The notes under the pieces were generated by a model. It ran no database searches, was not told where the DNA came from, and was given only the letters and a program-made list of their open reading frames with translations. A stretch of DNA of 64,000 nucleotides, taken from the NCBI RefSeq assembly GCF_002078875.1, contig NC_034412.1, positions 82,105,575 through 82,169,574 of the forward strand, written 5' to 3'. A program made the position numbers and the translations under genes. Within the stretch, counting starts at the first letter, position 1. Every line of letters starts with the position of its first letter. Below are positions 1 to 11,190 of this stretch, in pieces. The stretch is from Numida meleagris. Taxonomy: Eukaryota; Chordata; Aves; Galliformes; Numididae.

Positions 1-1802
1 AGATGTACTCACATTGGTTAAATTCTAGTCTGTGAAATCAGCTTGTCAGACTGAAAAGACTAAATCAAGGTCTTCTATATTAGAAAATCATAACTGTAGT
101 GCTATCAGCAACAGCAGCTTCTACAAACCTCTCTGATGGCTGAAACAATACGCTTCAATTTGCCTTTGATAAACAATGTAGAAGCTGATTCTTCACTACA
201 TTTTTTTTCATAAAGTTTCTTCTGTGAATTTTGAAAGTTAATATGAATATCATCTGTTTCTACCCATTTATACAGTTTCCCAGCAATACCCCTCAAAGAC
301 ATATTTTTCTCTGCTAATATTGTTATACCCATTTAAATATGTGTGTTATACGCATTTCCATGCTTAAAATTCAATAACTTTTTTATTTCCTTATAGTTTA
401 ATATTTGCTGGATATTGCAAATCCAGTCTCTTTTGTAATTAGTTTGTCACTTTTCAAAGAGCGATATCAATAAAAAGCTGAGTTTCAGATAGGCAGATGA
501 AGATTGGAATACAGTTTCTTCCTTGTTAAGCTTACTGTTCTCAGGGAATTCACCAACTCTGTGCCATCTAACATGCAAGTGTCATTTGAGATCCTGTTAC
601 CAGAAGAAACAGGAAAATCTCTATGGCAGTAAGTGAAATTAGACAGGAAGAAAAAGAGGACAAAAATTAATGTGAAAAAGAAAGTAATCACATTTCTCTA
701 CATTCTGCTCTATTTCAGCTGCCAATTTCTTCTAATTAATCTGCTGAGCTGAATTGTATTTATTCATGAAGAAAAACTATCCTATGTCATTGGAACTTCC
801 ATAAGAAAGTTTCTGGTTTTGCAGGAACTAGACAATCTCCTATACCTGCTCTAATGTTTAGACGATTTCACTGGGAATTAGAAAAGGAGGATTTTTTTGA
901 CAGTTTCTTTTAGAATAACTATTGACCAAATGTAACTGTCTTCCTCTGGGCTGTGCTCCTATTGAATTTGTGTTTACAAATGATCTTTTGCTTCTCAGTA
1001 AAATATATAAAATAAACAAAAACAAAAGCCTTCTCAGTACTTCACTTCATTCCCCATCTGTCTGACATACAAGTGAAGAAATTGCTACTCACCTGATCTA
1101 AATGATGATGTAATTCTGCTGGTGGTACTAATAGCTCATATCTTTCTTTTCAGCATTCTTTTAAGCAGAAGACCAGAAAGAATAAAGAAAATCCAGCTAT
1201 TTTTATTTTCTATTGTGATTTATTTTTATGAAGAATAGCACACTTCAACAAAATGTAAGAGTTTTCCAAAATAACAAAATGCATCCATGTAAACTGTATA
1301 TATTTTACTTCGAGTGATAAAACTGTGGAAGTTTTGTCCTAGATATAGTGACTAGAAGCACTGGTTATGAAATTCCCCAGCACCTCAGATAAGAGTACTC
1401 CACTCGACTTTTCTATTAAGGAATCTGATTTAATTTGTGAAAAGGGGATTTTGACTTATTTCTTTTTTGTTGTTGTTGTTTCCTTTTTTTTCTTTTCTTT
1501 TTTTTTTTTTGATATTCACTGTCCTTGAGAGCCTCATGAATCTCCTTTCAAACACGTAATGACTGACATAGCTTAGAGCACTGCATAACTGCTGCATTAA
1601 GTCCCAGTTCTAAAAAGTGTCAAAATACGCATAACTAGCATACTCACCTACTACATACACGATTGGTCTGCATGGAAGTTTAAAAATGTCAGAGAGATCT
1701 ATTACAGCACTGTCTTACACAGTGAGGAAGAGAGGAGGGAAGCATGAGTACAAGCTTTGTTTGTTTTTTAAGTACTTATATGCATATGTAAGAAACAATT
1801 TA
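1..1802. other. Unique AT-rich non-coding stretch
   Basis: No recognisable gene, RNA or transposon is visible. Short open frames occur on the minus strand at 105-332 and 485-691, but neither resembles a known protein and neither has splice-site or neighbour support. A pyrimidine-rich simple repeat lies near 1460-1510. The stretch ends where CR1 homology begins. Confidence 0.6.
1459..1510. repeat. Pyrimidine-rich simple repeat with (TTG)n core
   Basis: The + strand is almost all T with a few C. A run of TTG triplets at about 1467-1480 is followed by T-tracts separated by single C residues, ending in a 13-base T run. This is ordinary microsatellite-like sequence. Confidence 0.9.
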
Positions 1803-3002
1803 GTGGCAGCAGGGACAGGTAACCTGAGAGGAGTATAGGGATGCTTCTAGGCTGCGTAGAGATAAGGTCAGGAAGCCAAGACCTAACTAGAACTGGACTT
1901 TTCAAGAGGGGCAAAGAAGAATTAAAAAAGCTTCTACAGGTACATCATTCTGAAAAAGAAAGTCCAAGAAAATGTACCAACCCCCAGCGAGCAATAGAGG
2001 CAGGCTGATAACAACAGATGAGGAGAAGGCTGAGGTGCTCAACAACTTTTGTGCCGCAGTCCTCACTGGCAACTGCTCTTCACACACCCCTTGAGCAGAT
2101 GGGTTGAAAGGTGGGGACTGTAGAGGCAGTGTCCCTCCTCCAGTAAGTGAAGATCAGGTTCACAACCACCTGAGGAACCTGAACATCCATAACTTTATGG
2201 ATCCCAATGAGATGCATCGCAGAGTCCTGATGGAATTGGCTGATGTAGTCACCAAGCCACTCTCAACGATGTTTGAAAAGTCATGGCAATCAAGTGAAGT
2301 CCCTGGTGGCTGGAAAAAAGGCAGTGTCACACCATTTTTAAGACAGGTAGGAAGGATGACCCAGGGAAATACCAATATTTCAGCCTTATCTCCGTAATAG
2401 GGAACATCATGGAACACATCCTCCTGGAAGCTGTGCTCTGGGATATGCTCTTCCAGTAGAAGAGATGGACATAGTATGGGATAACCATCATGGCTTCACC
2501 AAGAGTAAGTCCTGCCTGACTGACAAGGTGACCTTCTATGATGGTGTAACTGTGTTAGTGGACAAGGGAAGAGCCACTGATGTAATCTATCTGGACTGCA
2601 GTATAGCCTTTGTGATAAAACCCCACAACATCCTTCTCTCTAAATTAGCAAGCTATGGATTTGATAGGTGGACTGTTTGATGGATGAGGAACTAGTTGCA
2701 AGATCATACCCATAAAGTGGTAGTCAAAGGTTCAATGTCTGGATGGAGATCAGTGATGAGTGGTGGCCCTCAGGCATCAGTACTGGGATTGGTGCTCTGT
2801 AATATCTTCATCAAAGACATTGACTGTGAGATCAAGTGCATCAGCAGCAAGTTTGCGGATGACACCATGCCATGTGGTGCAGTCAGCACACATCAGGCAT
2901 GGGATGCCATCAAGAGAGAACTAAATAGGCTTGTACAGTGCGCGCAGGGGAACCTCATGAGGTTCAACAAATCCAAGTGCAAGGTCTTGCACCCGGGTCA
3001 CA

Positions 3003-3091
3003 GCAACCCCCTAGAATCATAGAATCATAGAATGGCTTAGAGTGGAAGGGAACTCAAGTATCATCAAATTCCAACCTCCCTGCAACCCCCT
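3003..3091. repeat. 10-bp target-site duplication flanking a nested insertion
   Basis: GCAACCCCCT occurs at 3003-3012 and again at 3082-3091, exactly flanking the 69-bp inserted CR1 tail. Removing the insert and one copy of the repeat rejoins the host CR1 reading (SNPL then a QYKLGDE-like continuation). This is direct evidence of insertion by target-primed integration. Confidence 0.85.
3013..3081 (-). mobile_element. Nested CR1 3'-tail insertion (69 bp)
   Basis: Read on the + strand, the insert begins with two AGAATCAT-type octamers and continues with the reverse complement of the CR1 3' untranslated region (TGG..AGTGGAAGGGAACT, then CCAACCTCCCT). The insertion therefore points opposite to its host CR1. 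Only the last ~70 bases of the element were copied, an extreme 5' truncation typical of CR1. An exact 10-bp duplication flanks it. Confidence 0.85.
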
Positions 3092-3163
3092 CTCAATCAA
3101 TACAAGCTGGGGGATGAAAGGATTGAGCACAGCCCTGCCAAACAGGACTGGAAGTTACTGGTA

Positions 3164-5049
3164 ACCATTTAAAAGTCACATATGAAACACACAATGTAAC
3201 TAGCAGACACACTTGCAGCATTAAGGAAAAAAAAGGAACTGGGAATCAGTGAGAAACAAGATTTTAATTCAGAAAGGATCACATATTTTCTACCCCTCCC
3301 CACATTTTTTTTTTCTAACAATAAATAATCTTTCAGATTTTCAGCTGGTAAAAATAGCATTATTTCATCTGACAAAGATGGAACCACATGGACTTAGCAG
3401 ACAGGCAGAATTTGCCTTATAAAGATTATAGAATTATGTGTTTACCATGTAAACACATTTGGATGTGAGAGGATACACTGTCATTTCCATATCAAGACTT
3501 TTCTGTGCAAATACAGAATTAGATTACATGGATACCATAAGAGCAGAACTAATTCCAACCTAGAGCTGATTCTCATTTATGTTGCCTCTGTTAATCTGAG
3601 CTAAGTTACCACCACTGCAAATTAACTTAAACATTTTTAGTATGATATGAAATGGACTTAAGTGCAGCCATGCTTGCTTATAAAACACACCTGTCTCTGC
3701 AAGAATAAAGAATGGAAAGAAGATTTCAAATAAATTTTAAAAGAAATGATTCCACTTATCCCACAAAATCGAAGCTACAATGATCAATGGATACACATTT
3801 GGTGCCTATCCATTCTCAGTTCTACCATCTCTGTCACAATTCAGCCGAAAAGTAGCCCACCAATCACAAGTATCATAGCACTTCATCTCAAAATTTCATT
3901 TTCATTTCAAGACTTTTATTTTTTGATTCTACAGTAAATCATAGCCTAACTATTATTTCAACATAATTACAGTCATTTAATTCCCTTTGAGAGATTTTAG
4001 GTGGGAGGAGTCATTATAGCAGTACTGAGGAAACTTGGAAGTATATATTAAGTGCTTAACAGAATATAATGATCGTATCCTGTCAATTGATAGAGTTATA
4101 TCACTAAAATATTGAGACATGAAAGCATTGGGATAATTCTTCTATACAATAGTTTTCAAATCTACACACATAGAAGGGAGAAAATTTTAAAGGTAAACTT
4201 AAAGCAGCTGCAGGTTTTAGAAAAATATTCTTTTTGCTCCACAAGAATATATAAGTACCATTATTGTTTCATCCTGAAATAAGATTTCCATTAACACAGA
4301 ATTATTTTTGTTTTAACAGCTTTGATGGTGCATTGTCTATGTGAGAGAAACTTAAAAGAATTTCCATGAAATACCATAGAACGGTTTTGTTTGATAGGCA
4401 TATATCTGGGGGAAGATGAGAAAGTGTAATCTGAGGAAAGATGAGAATCTAGAATTAGGTTGTAAATATGTTTTTTTCTGGTTCTGCTAATCTCAACTCA
4501 GCTATTAGGAAAATATGGGTTCATAACACTAAGCCAATAAAGGTTACTATGCAAAGTAAGCCAATTATTTTCAGTGATACAGTGTACTACAGATAGTTCT
4601 TGTAATCTTAGTTCCTGTCCCTTAAGTAAATACGACAACAGTCTTACCAAATGTTCAACTTCTGAACATTTTGATTCAACCATCCTATCCTATCTTGTAG
4701 AGGCAATCAGGATGCCTGTTCAGGACTTCCTGTTCTCTGAAAATAACCTAATGTGGGCAGATTTTATGCTTATTATATGGCCTCTAATTTTCTTTGACAA
4801 ACACATGATAAACATCTGAATATTTCAACAAATTGAGCTCTCTGCTGTATTTAATTTTTCTAACCAAACCTACAAGAGCAAATAGTGAAGTAGGAATTAA
4901 AATACATTGGAATGAAAGCCTCTATAACTTGCACTAAGAAAGTACAAATTAGAAGGGATTAAAAATCTATTATTTTTATCTGTTTTACAGAAATACTTCA
5001 GACAAGACTGTTTTAATTTTTGGAATCACTCTTGTCAATGTAACTTCAG
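3164..5049. other. Unique AT-rich non-coding stretch between two CR1 copies
   Basis: No recognisable coding, RNA or repeat signal is visible. Open frames here (for example 3746-3937 + and 4574-4819 +) are short, overlap frames on the other strand and resemble nothing known. Confidence 0.6.
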
Positions 5050-5051
5050 TG

Positions 5052-6626
5052 ATAATCCCCCTCAGGACTCCTGGATCCTGGAGGGAAGAGAGAGAGTCTG
5101 GGAAATGGAGAGCGTCCCTCTGGTTGAGGAGGAGGGTGGTCTGGGAGCATCTAGGTGGGATCAGTGTGCACAAATCCATGGGCCCTGATGGGACGCATCC
5201 ACGTGTGCTGAGGAAGCCGGCAGAGGTGATTGCTGAACCACTCTTTACCATCTTTGCCAGGTCTTGGAGAACAGGAGAGGAGCCTGAAGACTAGAGGATA
5301 GCCCATGTCACTCTAGTCTTCAGAAATGGCAAGGAGGAGGATCCAGGAAACTACAGGCCAGCCAGTCTCACCTCTGTTGCTGGAAAGGTGATGGAACATC
5401 TTTTTCTAGATGCCATCTCCAAGCAATTGGAAGAGAAGAAGGTTATCAGGAGTAGTCAGCATAGATTCACCAAGGGAAAATTGTGTTCGACCAACCTTGT
5501 AGCCTTAAATGATGGCATCACCAGCTGGGTAGATGGGGGGAAAGCAGTGGATGTCATCTACCTTGACTTCAGCAAGGCTTTTGATACTGTCTCCCACGAC
5601 ATCCTGATAACGAAGCTGAGAAAGTGTGGGATAGGTGAGTGGACGATGAAATGGGTTGAGAACTGGCTGACTGGATGAGCTCAGAGGGTGGTGATCAGCA
5701 GAGCAGAGTCCACTTGGAGACCTGTGACTAGTGGTGTTCCCAAGAGGTCAGTGCTGGGTCTGGTCTTGGTGAGTATCTTCATCAACAACCTTGATGAGGA
5801 GATAGTGTCCACCCTCAGAAAGTACACCGATGATACAAAGCTGGGAGGAGTTGCTGACACACCTGAAGGCTATGCTGCCATTCAGCAAGACCTGGACAGA
5901 CTGGAGAGCTGGGCAGTAAGAAACCAGATGAGGTTTAACAAAAGCAGGCATAGAGTCTTGCACGTGGGAAGGAATAACTGCAAGTATAAGTACAGGTTGG
6001 GGGATGACTTGCTGGAGAGGAGCTCTGCGGAGAAGGACCTGGGGGTCCTGGTGGATGACAGGTTGGCCATGAACCAGCAGTGTGCCCTGGTGGCCAAGAA
6101 GGCTAATGGCATCCTGGGGTGCATTAAAAGGAGCGTGGCCAGCAGGTCAAGGGAGGTAATCCTCCCCCTCTACTCTGCCCTGGTCAGGCCTCACCTGGAG
6201 TACTGTATCCAGTTCTGGGCTCCACAGTACAAAAAAGAAAGGGATCTCCTGAAGGGAGTCCAGCAGAGGGCCACAAAGATGATAAAGGGCCTGGAGCACC
6301 TCTCTTATTAGGAAAGGCTGAGTGACGTGGGTCTGTTCAGCCTTGAGAAAAGAAGACTGAGAGGGGATCTTATTAATGCTTATAAATATCTTAAGTATGG
6401 GAGTCAAAGGGACATGGCCAATCTCTTTTCAGCGATCTGTGGGGACAGGACAAGGGGAAATGGCCATAAACTTGAGCACAGAAAGTTCTGCACCAATATG
6501 CTAAGGAACTTCTTAACAGTGAGGGTGACAGAGCAGTGGAACAGGCTGCCCAGGGAGGTTGTGGATTCTCCTTCTCTGGAGATATTCAAGACCCGCCTGG
6601 ACGCCTACCTGTGCAGCCTGCTGTAG
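5052..6626 (+). pseudogene. CR1 ORF2 reverse-transcriptase pseudogene
   Basis: In CR1 elements ORF2 encodes an endonuclease and a reverse transcriptase that copies element RNA into nicked genomic DNA. Only the RT part onward is present. Visible landmarks in order are HKSMGPDGTHPRVL (near 5171-5211), a FTKGK segment, motif A YLDFSKAFD (catalytic Asp codon 5565-5567), the GVPQGS-type motif changed to GVPKRS, the catalytic box YTDD (5823-5834; FADD in the copies at 2.85 and 50.05 kb), [31 protein letters not shown] and LPREVVDSPSLEIFKTRLDA. Three in-frame stops interrupt it: TAG 5292-5294 (where Trp is expected), TGA 5676-5678 (where Arg is expected, consistent with CpG decay) and TAG 6309-6311 (where Glu is expected). 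The changed GVPQGS motif and the stops make it inactive. Confidence 0.93.
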
Positions 6627-6688
6627 GGAGCCTGCTTTGCAGGGGGGTTGGACTCAGTGATCTCTAGAGGTCCCTTCCAACCCCTACA

Positions 6689-6704
6689 ATTCTGTAATTC
6701 TGTA
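6689..6704 (+). repeat. CR1 terminal octamer repeat (ATTCTGTA x2)
   Basis: Two perfect tandem copies of ATTCTGTA close the CR1 copy. CR1 elements end in short octamer repeats of this kind instead of a poly-A tail, and the repeats are thought to serve RT priming. They fix the strand and the 3' boundary of the copy. Confidence 0.9.
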
Positions 6705-7554
6705 TATATGGTGTGCTTTAATTTTAACCTCTGTCCTTTATTTTTCCAGCATCAGCTCTTTCATGTGACTCAATCACTATGAACTTGAATCTATCGAATT
6801 AGAAACTTAAAGTTATTCAAGCAAATAAACAGGAGAAAAACACAGGTAAAATAGGATGGCAAATTCAGGAGAATAAAACTATACTGTACCTTCTAACATT
6901 TACAATAAGGGATGCAGTTTTTAATAAAGAATTGAAGAAAATGGAGAGATTGTGAAAGATTGTGTAAAAAGACTACTTTCAATATTTAGAACATATTCAG
7001 AATACTCTACAGGATTAGTAAAAGAGTGGGTTCATTCCTTTCCAACACTGCCTCACCAGTGAAAGTGTATATTAAACTAGAAGACAGTGGCAAACACGCA
7101 AACATTGCACTATGTCACTTTAACCATAATGTGAAACTTTTTATTTCCTCGTGCAAAGCTGCTTTGGTCTGATGCCAGAGCCTGTAGTCTCATCTTTATG
7201 TGTTCAAAAATTTGCTTTTCATTATAATTCTGAAACCTTGTCTCAGCTTTTCTGCCTGTTCAACTCTGTATTGGGACTCTGTTTTCTCAAATGTGAGGGT
7301 GCTGCATTAATTTAATTATTAATTTTCATAAGTAACTATTACTATAGTAATACTATTAGCAATAGCTTTCTAATTCTCCCTGTTAGTGGGTGTTATTCAA
7401 AAATAACTGTCACTAGACAGCCAAAGGATTAAAGCAAGGATAATGAGAAAGGTGGAGCAGAAGAACTTTAAATGGTAATTTTGGTTACTATATGTCAGAA
7501 TACATTTTACTATAAATATACTGCTCCTTAGTCACTTGGTGAGGACTGACATCC
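6705..7554. other. Unique AT-rich non-coding stretch
   Basis: Nothing recognisable between the CR1 end and the start of the LTR-related repeat. The composition is AT-rich, with no open frame of note. Confidence 0.6.
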
Positions 7555-8475
7555 TGTGGTGAGTTGACCTTGGCTATCTGCCAGACACCCACCCATCTGC
7601 TCTGCCACACCCATTCCTCAAGAGGGGAGAGGAGAAAATATGATGGAAAAGCTTGTGGGTCAGGATAAAGACAGATCATTCAGCAGTTATTGTCATGGGC
7701 AAAATGACTTGGTGAAGCCTACTTTAATTTACTGCCAATTAAAATAAATTTGGGTGATAAGAAAAAAGAACAAAAGCTAAAGCACCTTTTCCCATTCATT
7801 CCTTTTTCCCATTTCCTTTTTCATAACTTTTCTCCCAACTCTACTTCCTCCCAAGCCCAGTAGTGAGAGGGATGGGGAATGGGGGGTTGTGGTCAATATG
7901 ATCGTAATATTTCACCTGTGTCACTCTTTCCTCCTCACATTTTTCACCAATTCCACATGGCATTTTCATGAGCCGCATCCTGAATTTGATATTCATGGGC
8001 TGCAGTGTGACACCTGCTCCACCATGGTTTCCCTGCAAGGAAAACTCTGCTTGGATGCCTGGAGCAACTCCTTCCCCTCCTTCTCTTCTGTCCTTGCTAT
8101 TCATAGGGACACGGTTTCTCATAGTTTTTTCCTCATTCCTCACTGCCATCTTAGGTTTTTTCTTTTTGTAAATACTTTTCCCCAAGGTGCTCCCATCTTG
8201 ACTGCTAGTCCCAGTAGTGAGGCCATTGGCACCAGCTGGAACTGACTTTGTTTGGCACAGGGCAGCCCTGGCCACTCCTGACAGAGGAGTCCAGCAGCCT
8301 CACCACTGCCAACACCTTCACATTAGATGTATGTCCAATAGACACCCACATCTCATTCACGGTTTCTAACCAGTCTAATCTCATAAAAGCATAAAAACCA
8401 CGACACACATCTCTGATTAACATGGCAGGAAAAATCTCCAAAAACTCTTCCTTGTTAGAGCTGGCAAGGCATGTG
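7555..8475 (+). mobile_element. Avian endogenous-retrovirus LTR-related repeat, 5' boundary TGTGGTGAGTTGACC
   Basis: The segment opens with TGTGGTGAGTTGACC and continues through TGCCAGACACCCACC, AGGGGAGAGGAGAAAATATG, AGCTTGTGGGTCAGGATAAAG, CTGCCAATTAAAATAAAT and GGGATGGGGAATGGGGG. This order of blocks resembles, from memory, a dispersed avian LTR family that begins TGTGGTGGGTTGACC. It continues through a block rich in CATGG and CTGCAG motifs, and homology is followed loosely to AGAGCTGGCAAGGC near 8470. The 5' edge (TG) is well placed, the 3' edge is uncertain, and no target duplication was found. An open frame on the minus strand (7841-8275, 144 codons) lies inside and shows no retroviral protein motif. 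The class (ERVL-like) is inferred; a database search against avian repeats would settle it. Confidence 0.6.
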
Positions 8476-9321
8476 GAGAAAGAGCTGTGATTGAGTTATT
8501 CTTGAGATAATTATTTTTCAATATCACATATTTTGAGACTAAATCCAAAAATCCAACCAGCAAACCTATGATTTATTATCCTCTCTTTTCACAGCATTAT
8601 GTATTTTGTGAGGTATTAATTTCTAGAAGAACTAAAAGAGAAAAAAATTCATTCTCCTTAAGTAAAACAGAAAGCAATTAGAGCTGCAGCAAATGAAAAA
8701 GTACCTAAGCAGTAGCAACCATGATCTAATTAAGATTTATAATTAGAAATAAATTGAGATTGAAAAGAGGAAAAAACATCAGGATGCTTAATGTCAGAAG
8801 GAAATACTTGTCAGATTGGTTAATATATTCTCAGGGTTTAACAAGCTTTTGGGCAATGATGATAAAGTAACATATGGACAATGCAGATGAATGTTGCATA
8901 AAATTGAAACAAAAGCATAAAAGAGAGGAGTAAGTTGCAATTCTGCAATTTCAAATATAAAAATGAATAACTGTATTAAAATAAATAAAATCAATACAAA
9001 AAAAAATGAGGGATAAATAGTGAGTGAAGAAAAGCAACTCAGAAAGTACCAGTTGAGGACAAAAGCAGAAATTTCAGTCAAAGAAAGAGAGAACACATAA
9101 TGAGGAAAATCCAGTGATGAGTGGAAGTCAGAAATTAAGAGAGCTTTCTGAAAGGTCTCTGCTGGATCCAGTAATCAGTTTTCACACTAAATTAATGTAT
9201 TTGTCCTAATATACTGAAGTTTTAGGTTCATTGTTCGCTGAATGCTGAGATTCAGGGACGGCTGAAGAGAAGAATGTTCTCCTAACTTTTAAATTTCAGT
9301 TAAGACTAAAATTCTTGAGCT

Positions 9322-9362
9322 TTAATATCTTTTTAAATTTATTTTTAAATTAAAGATATTAA
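9322..9362. repeat. 11-bp inverted repeat, AT-rich
   Basis: TTAATATCTTT at 9322-9332 is the exact reverse complement of AAAGATATTAA at 9352-9362, with a 19-base AT-only spacer between. It could fold as a hairpin but is almost wholly A/T, so chance is a serious alternative. Confidence 0.7.
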
Positions 9363-10306
9363 CCAATGAAAAATAAATACAGAACAAAAAATGACTATTA
9401 CACTGCTGGGTGAGGTTTTCTAAGAAATGATTTTCCCTTCTGCATTGCCAAGTGCTTAGAATCAATGTTCTGCAGGAAGGCAGTAATTTTATTGAAATGA
9501 TCAGGTAACTAGGCAGGCTGACAATCTTAGCCATCTTGGATGAATACCACATCTTGATCTTTCTAGAACCAGGGAGATCTACCTGCCTATGTTGCCTAGC
9601 AGAATCCTAATTCCTTCATGGCTAGCTACATTTATATATCTTTATTTGTTTATCTAGTAAACCATAAAGCCCACGATCAGAAAAATTGTACATACATATA
9701 AGAGAAACAAGTTATAAACAAGTTATGTTCTGAAGTGATTACAATGAGAGGCAAAACTGATTAGTCAGTGGGAAGTGCCTGAGACAGACAACAAATGAAA
9801 TTGTACCAAGATCTATGACCGTACAGCATAGTTGAGAGGAAATACTTCATGTGGCTAATACTAGAAAACAGCGTATCTAAGACTTGGACCAAAATGAGAT
9901 GCAAGTGTACTGCAGAAATGCCCATTGAGATACAAGAGGAAACAATAATTAAGAGATCTGAGACACAAGGTAGAATCTTAAACTTATACAATTAGTGCAA
10001 GTTCTTAAAATTTGTATGAGTTTGTGAGTGGTTAGTCTCTTAGCCACTTGCACATATGTGATAAAAAATGATAACTGAAAATATTCTTAGGAGTTCTTTT
10101 CTACAGTATTAAAAAAAAAAACATTATTTTTCTTTTGATGTATATATGTATAGACTAAACTAAATAGACTGATGTAAAAACATGAAGATCAGGTGGTAAT
10201 ACCCTTTCTGACTTAGGAAACAAGATCTGCTTCTCTCATGATAAGATTAGGACTATGTTCCCCAATAGGATTAAAAGTGTTTATTTGATTGATTAACCTT
10301 CCTACA

Positions 10307-10335
10307 CTTTGTTCTCTACTAATGAGAGAACAAAG
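10307..10335. repeat. Perfect 11-bp hairpin with 7-base loop
   Basis: CTTTGTTCTCT at 10307-10317 and AGAGAACAAAG at 10325-10335 are exact reverse complements separated by ACTAATG. The stem has mixed base composition, so a chance origin is less likely than for AT-only palindromes. No transposon boundary or gene is seen next to it. Confidence 0.85.
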
Positions 10336-11069
10336 AGAGAATGTTTAACCTCTTATCTCTCATATGTCTTCAGGTAATCAAATCCAGTGTAACAGATTTC
10401 CTTAAGGTGATATTAATTGCAGGCTTAAGTCATGACTTGGAAATTTTCTTGAGAGATATCTTCATTAACACAGAATTTAAGGCCAGGCAAGAGCATGTTA
10501 ATAATTGAACTTGACTTTCTGCATAGCACAAGCCATGGAATCCATGAAGTCTATATAAAGAAAAACTTATGGTCACCTTAGTGCTTATGTATTTAAAACA
10601 TCAAAACTTGATTTGACAATGTACACAAATGCAAGCAATTCTTTAAAAAGTTACTTTTACTACAATATGAATCTTATATCCAACTTGTTGTATTATGCCT
10701 CTTCTCCATTAAAGCACCTCTATGGACAGAAATATTGTCTTCGTGTGGGTTCCTTCAAACATCCTTGTTACATAGAGGATGCTGGGAATGCCTCCTACCA
10801 CTAAGGTAATTTGATTTTCTTGCTCAAAAAAGCCTGGTAATGTTTATTTCTGCCTTTGTCTGAAGTTATCCATTTTGCATAGGATACACCTGACTCAGGC
10901 TTAAAAAGTTAAGGGAAAGTTCAGATTTTCCTGAAAAATGTGAGAAAATGAATGATGTTTCACTGTGTAAAAAGTTTGGCATTTTGCTTCACACTGTAGA
11001 AGGCAGCTTGATCATGTTGTATTACTGGATGAAGTGAGGGTATGAGGAGAGAAGAGAGAGCCTTGTGGC

Positions 11070-11190
11070 AAAGAATCATGGGATTATCAAATAACTGCTG
11101 TTGGCAAGGAGCTCTAGAGATCATCTTGTCCAAGCTCCTTCCTCAAGCAAGGTCATCTAAAGTAGGTTGCTAAGGCCCATGACCAGACAT
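11070..11190 (-). mobile_element. CR1 LINE 3'-end fragment, old
   Basis: On the + strand an AAGAATCATGGGATTA start, then GAGCTCTAGAGATCATCTTG, CCAAGCTCC and CAAGCAAGGTCATCTAAAG match the reverse complement of a CR1 3' untranslated region. The arrangement (octamer-like end, short G-rich linker, GATCATC, CCAA..TCC) is diagnostic, but divergence is high and the 5' side fades near 11190. Confidence 0.75.

Larger units (their letters stand above)
1803..3163 (+). mobile_element. CR1 LINE remnant, old copy (ORF2 part, interrupted by a nested insertion)
   Basis: Translated pieces on the + strand match the reverse transcriptase (RT) protein of avian CR1 non-LTR retrotransposons. Upstream of the RT, 1803-2090 reads in broken frames as the linker region (EEYRDASRL, then EKAEVLNNF). 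The frame at 2104-2397 carries EVPGGWKKGSVTPF; 2465-2680 carries HHGFTKSKSCLTD and the motif-A-like YLDC (Asp codon 2594-2596). 2696-3012 carries the catalytic FADDT (2852-2863) and LMRFNKSKCKVLH. The frame changes at the T5 run 2335-2339 and again near 2460, and a TGA stands at 2678-2680. YLDC replaces the usual YLDF. The copy lacks its 5' start and its 3' end (homology fades near 3163), so it is dead on arrival. It is more decayed than the copy at 5.05-6.70 kb. A nested insertion splits it at 3013. The subfamily is not assigned. Confidence 0.9.
5050..6704 (+). mobile_element. CR1 LINE, 5'-truncated, best preserved copy
   Basis: A 1.65-kb CR1 copy covering the C-terminal part of ORF2 (the RT and the region after it) plus the complete 3' untranslated region. 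The + strand reads continuously in one frame from about 5052 to the natural stop at 6624-6626, followed by 78 bases of 3' sequence. That tail includes the CR1 signature (GGTTGGACTC..TGATCTCT, then TCCCTTCCAACCCCTACA) and ends in two ATTCTGTA octamers at 6689-6704. The 5' end is lost, as in most CR1 copies, and no target-site duplication is evident. With no frameshift over about 525 codons it looks the youngest of the CR1 copies here. It has no promoter and lacks the endonuclease domain. Confidence 0.95.
8476..11069. other. Unique AT-rich non-coding stretch
   Basis: No gene or transposon is recognised. It contains two short inverted repeats (9322-9362 and 10307-10335), listed separately. Open frames such as 8794-9096 (minus) and 9761-9991 (minus) have AT-driven composition (Leu, Ile, Phe, Ser) and no recognisable domain. 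Confidence 0.6.

Noticed and set aside
105..332. Minus-strand 75-codon open frame with Lys-rich, protein-like wording
   Set aside because: No recognised domain, no splice sites or second exon, and the composition is explained by AT-rich DNA.
485..691. Minus-strand frame starting with a hydrophobic, signal-peptide-like segment
   Set aside because: The Phe/Leu run comes from an A-rich stretch read in reverse. Nothing else supports a gene.
7841..8275. Minus-strand 144-codon open frame
   Set aside because: It lies within the LTR-related repeat and shows no retroviral or host protein motif, so it is probably incidental.
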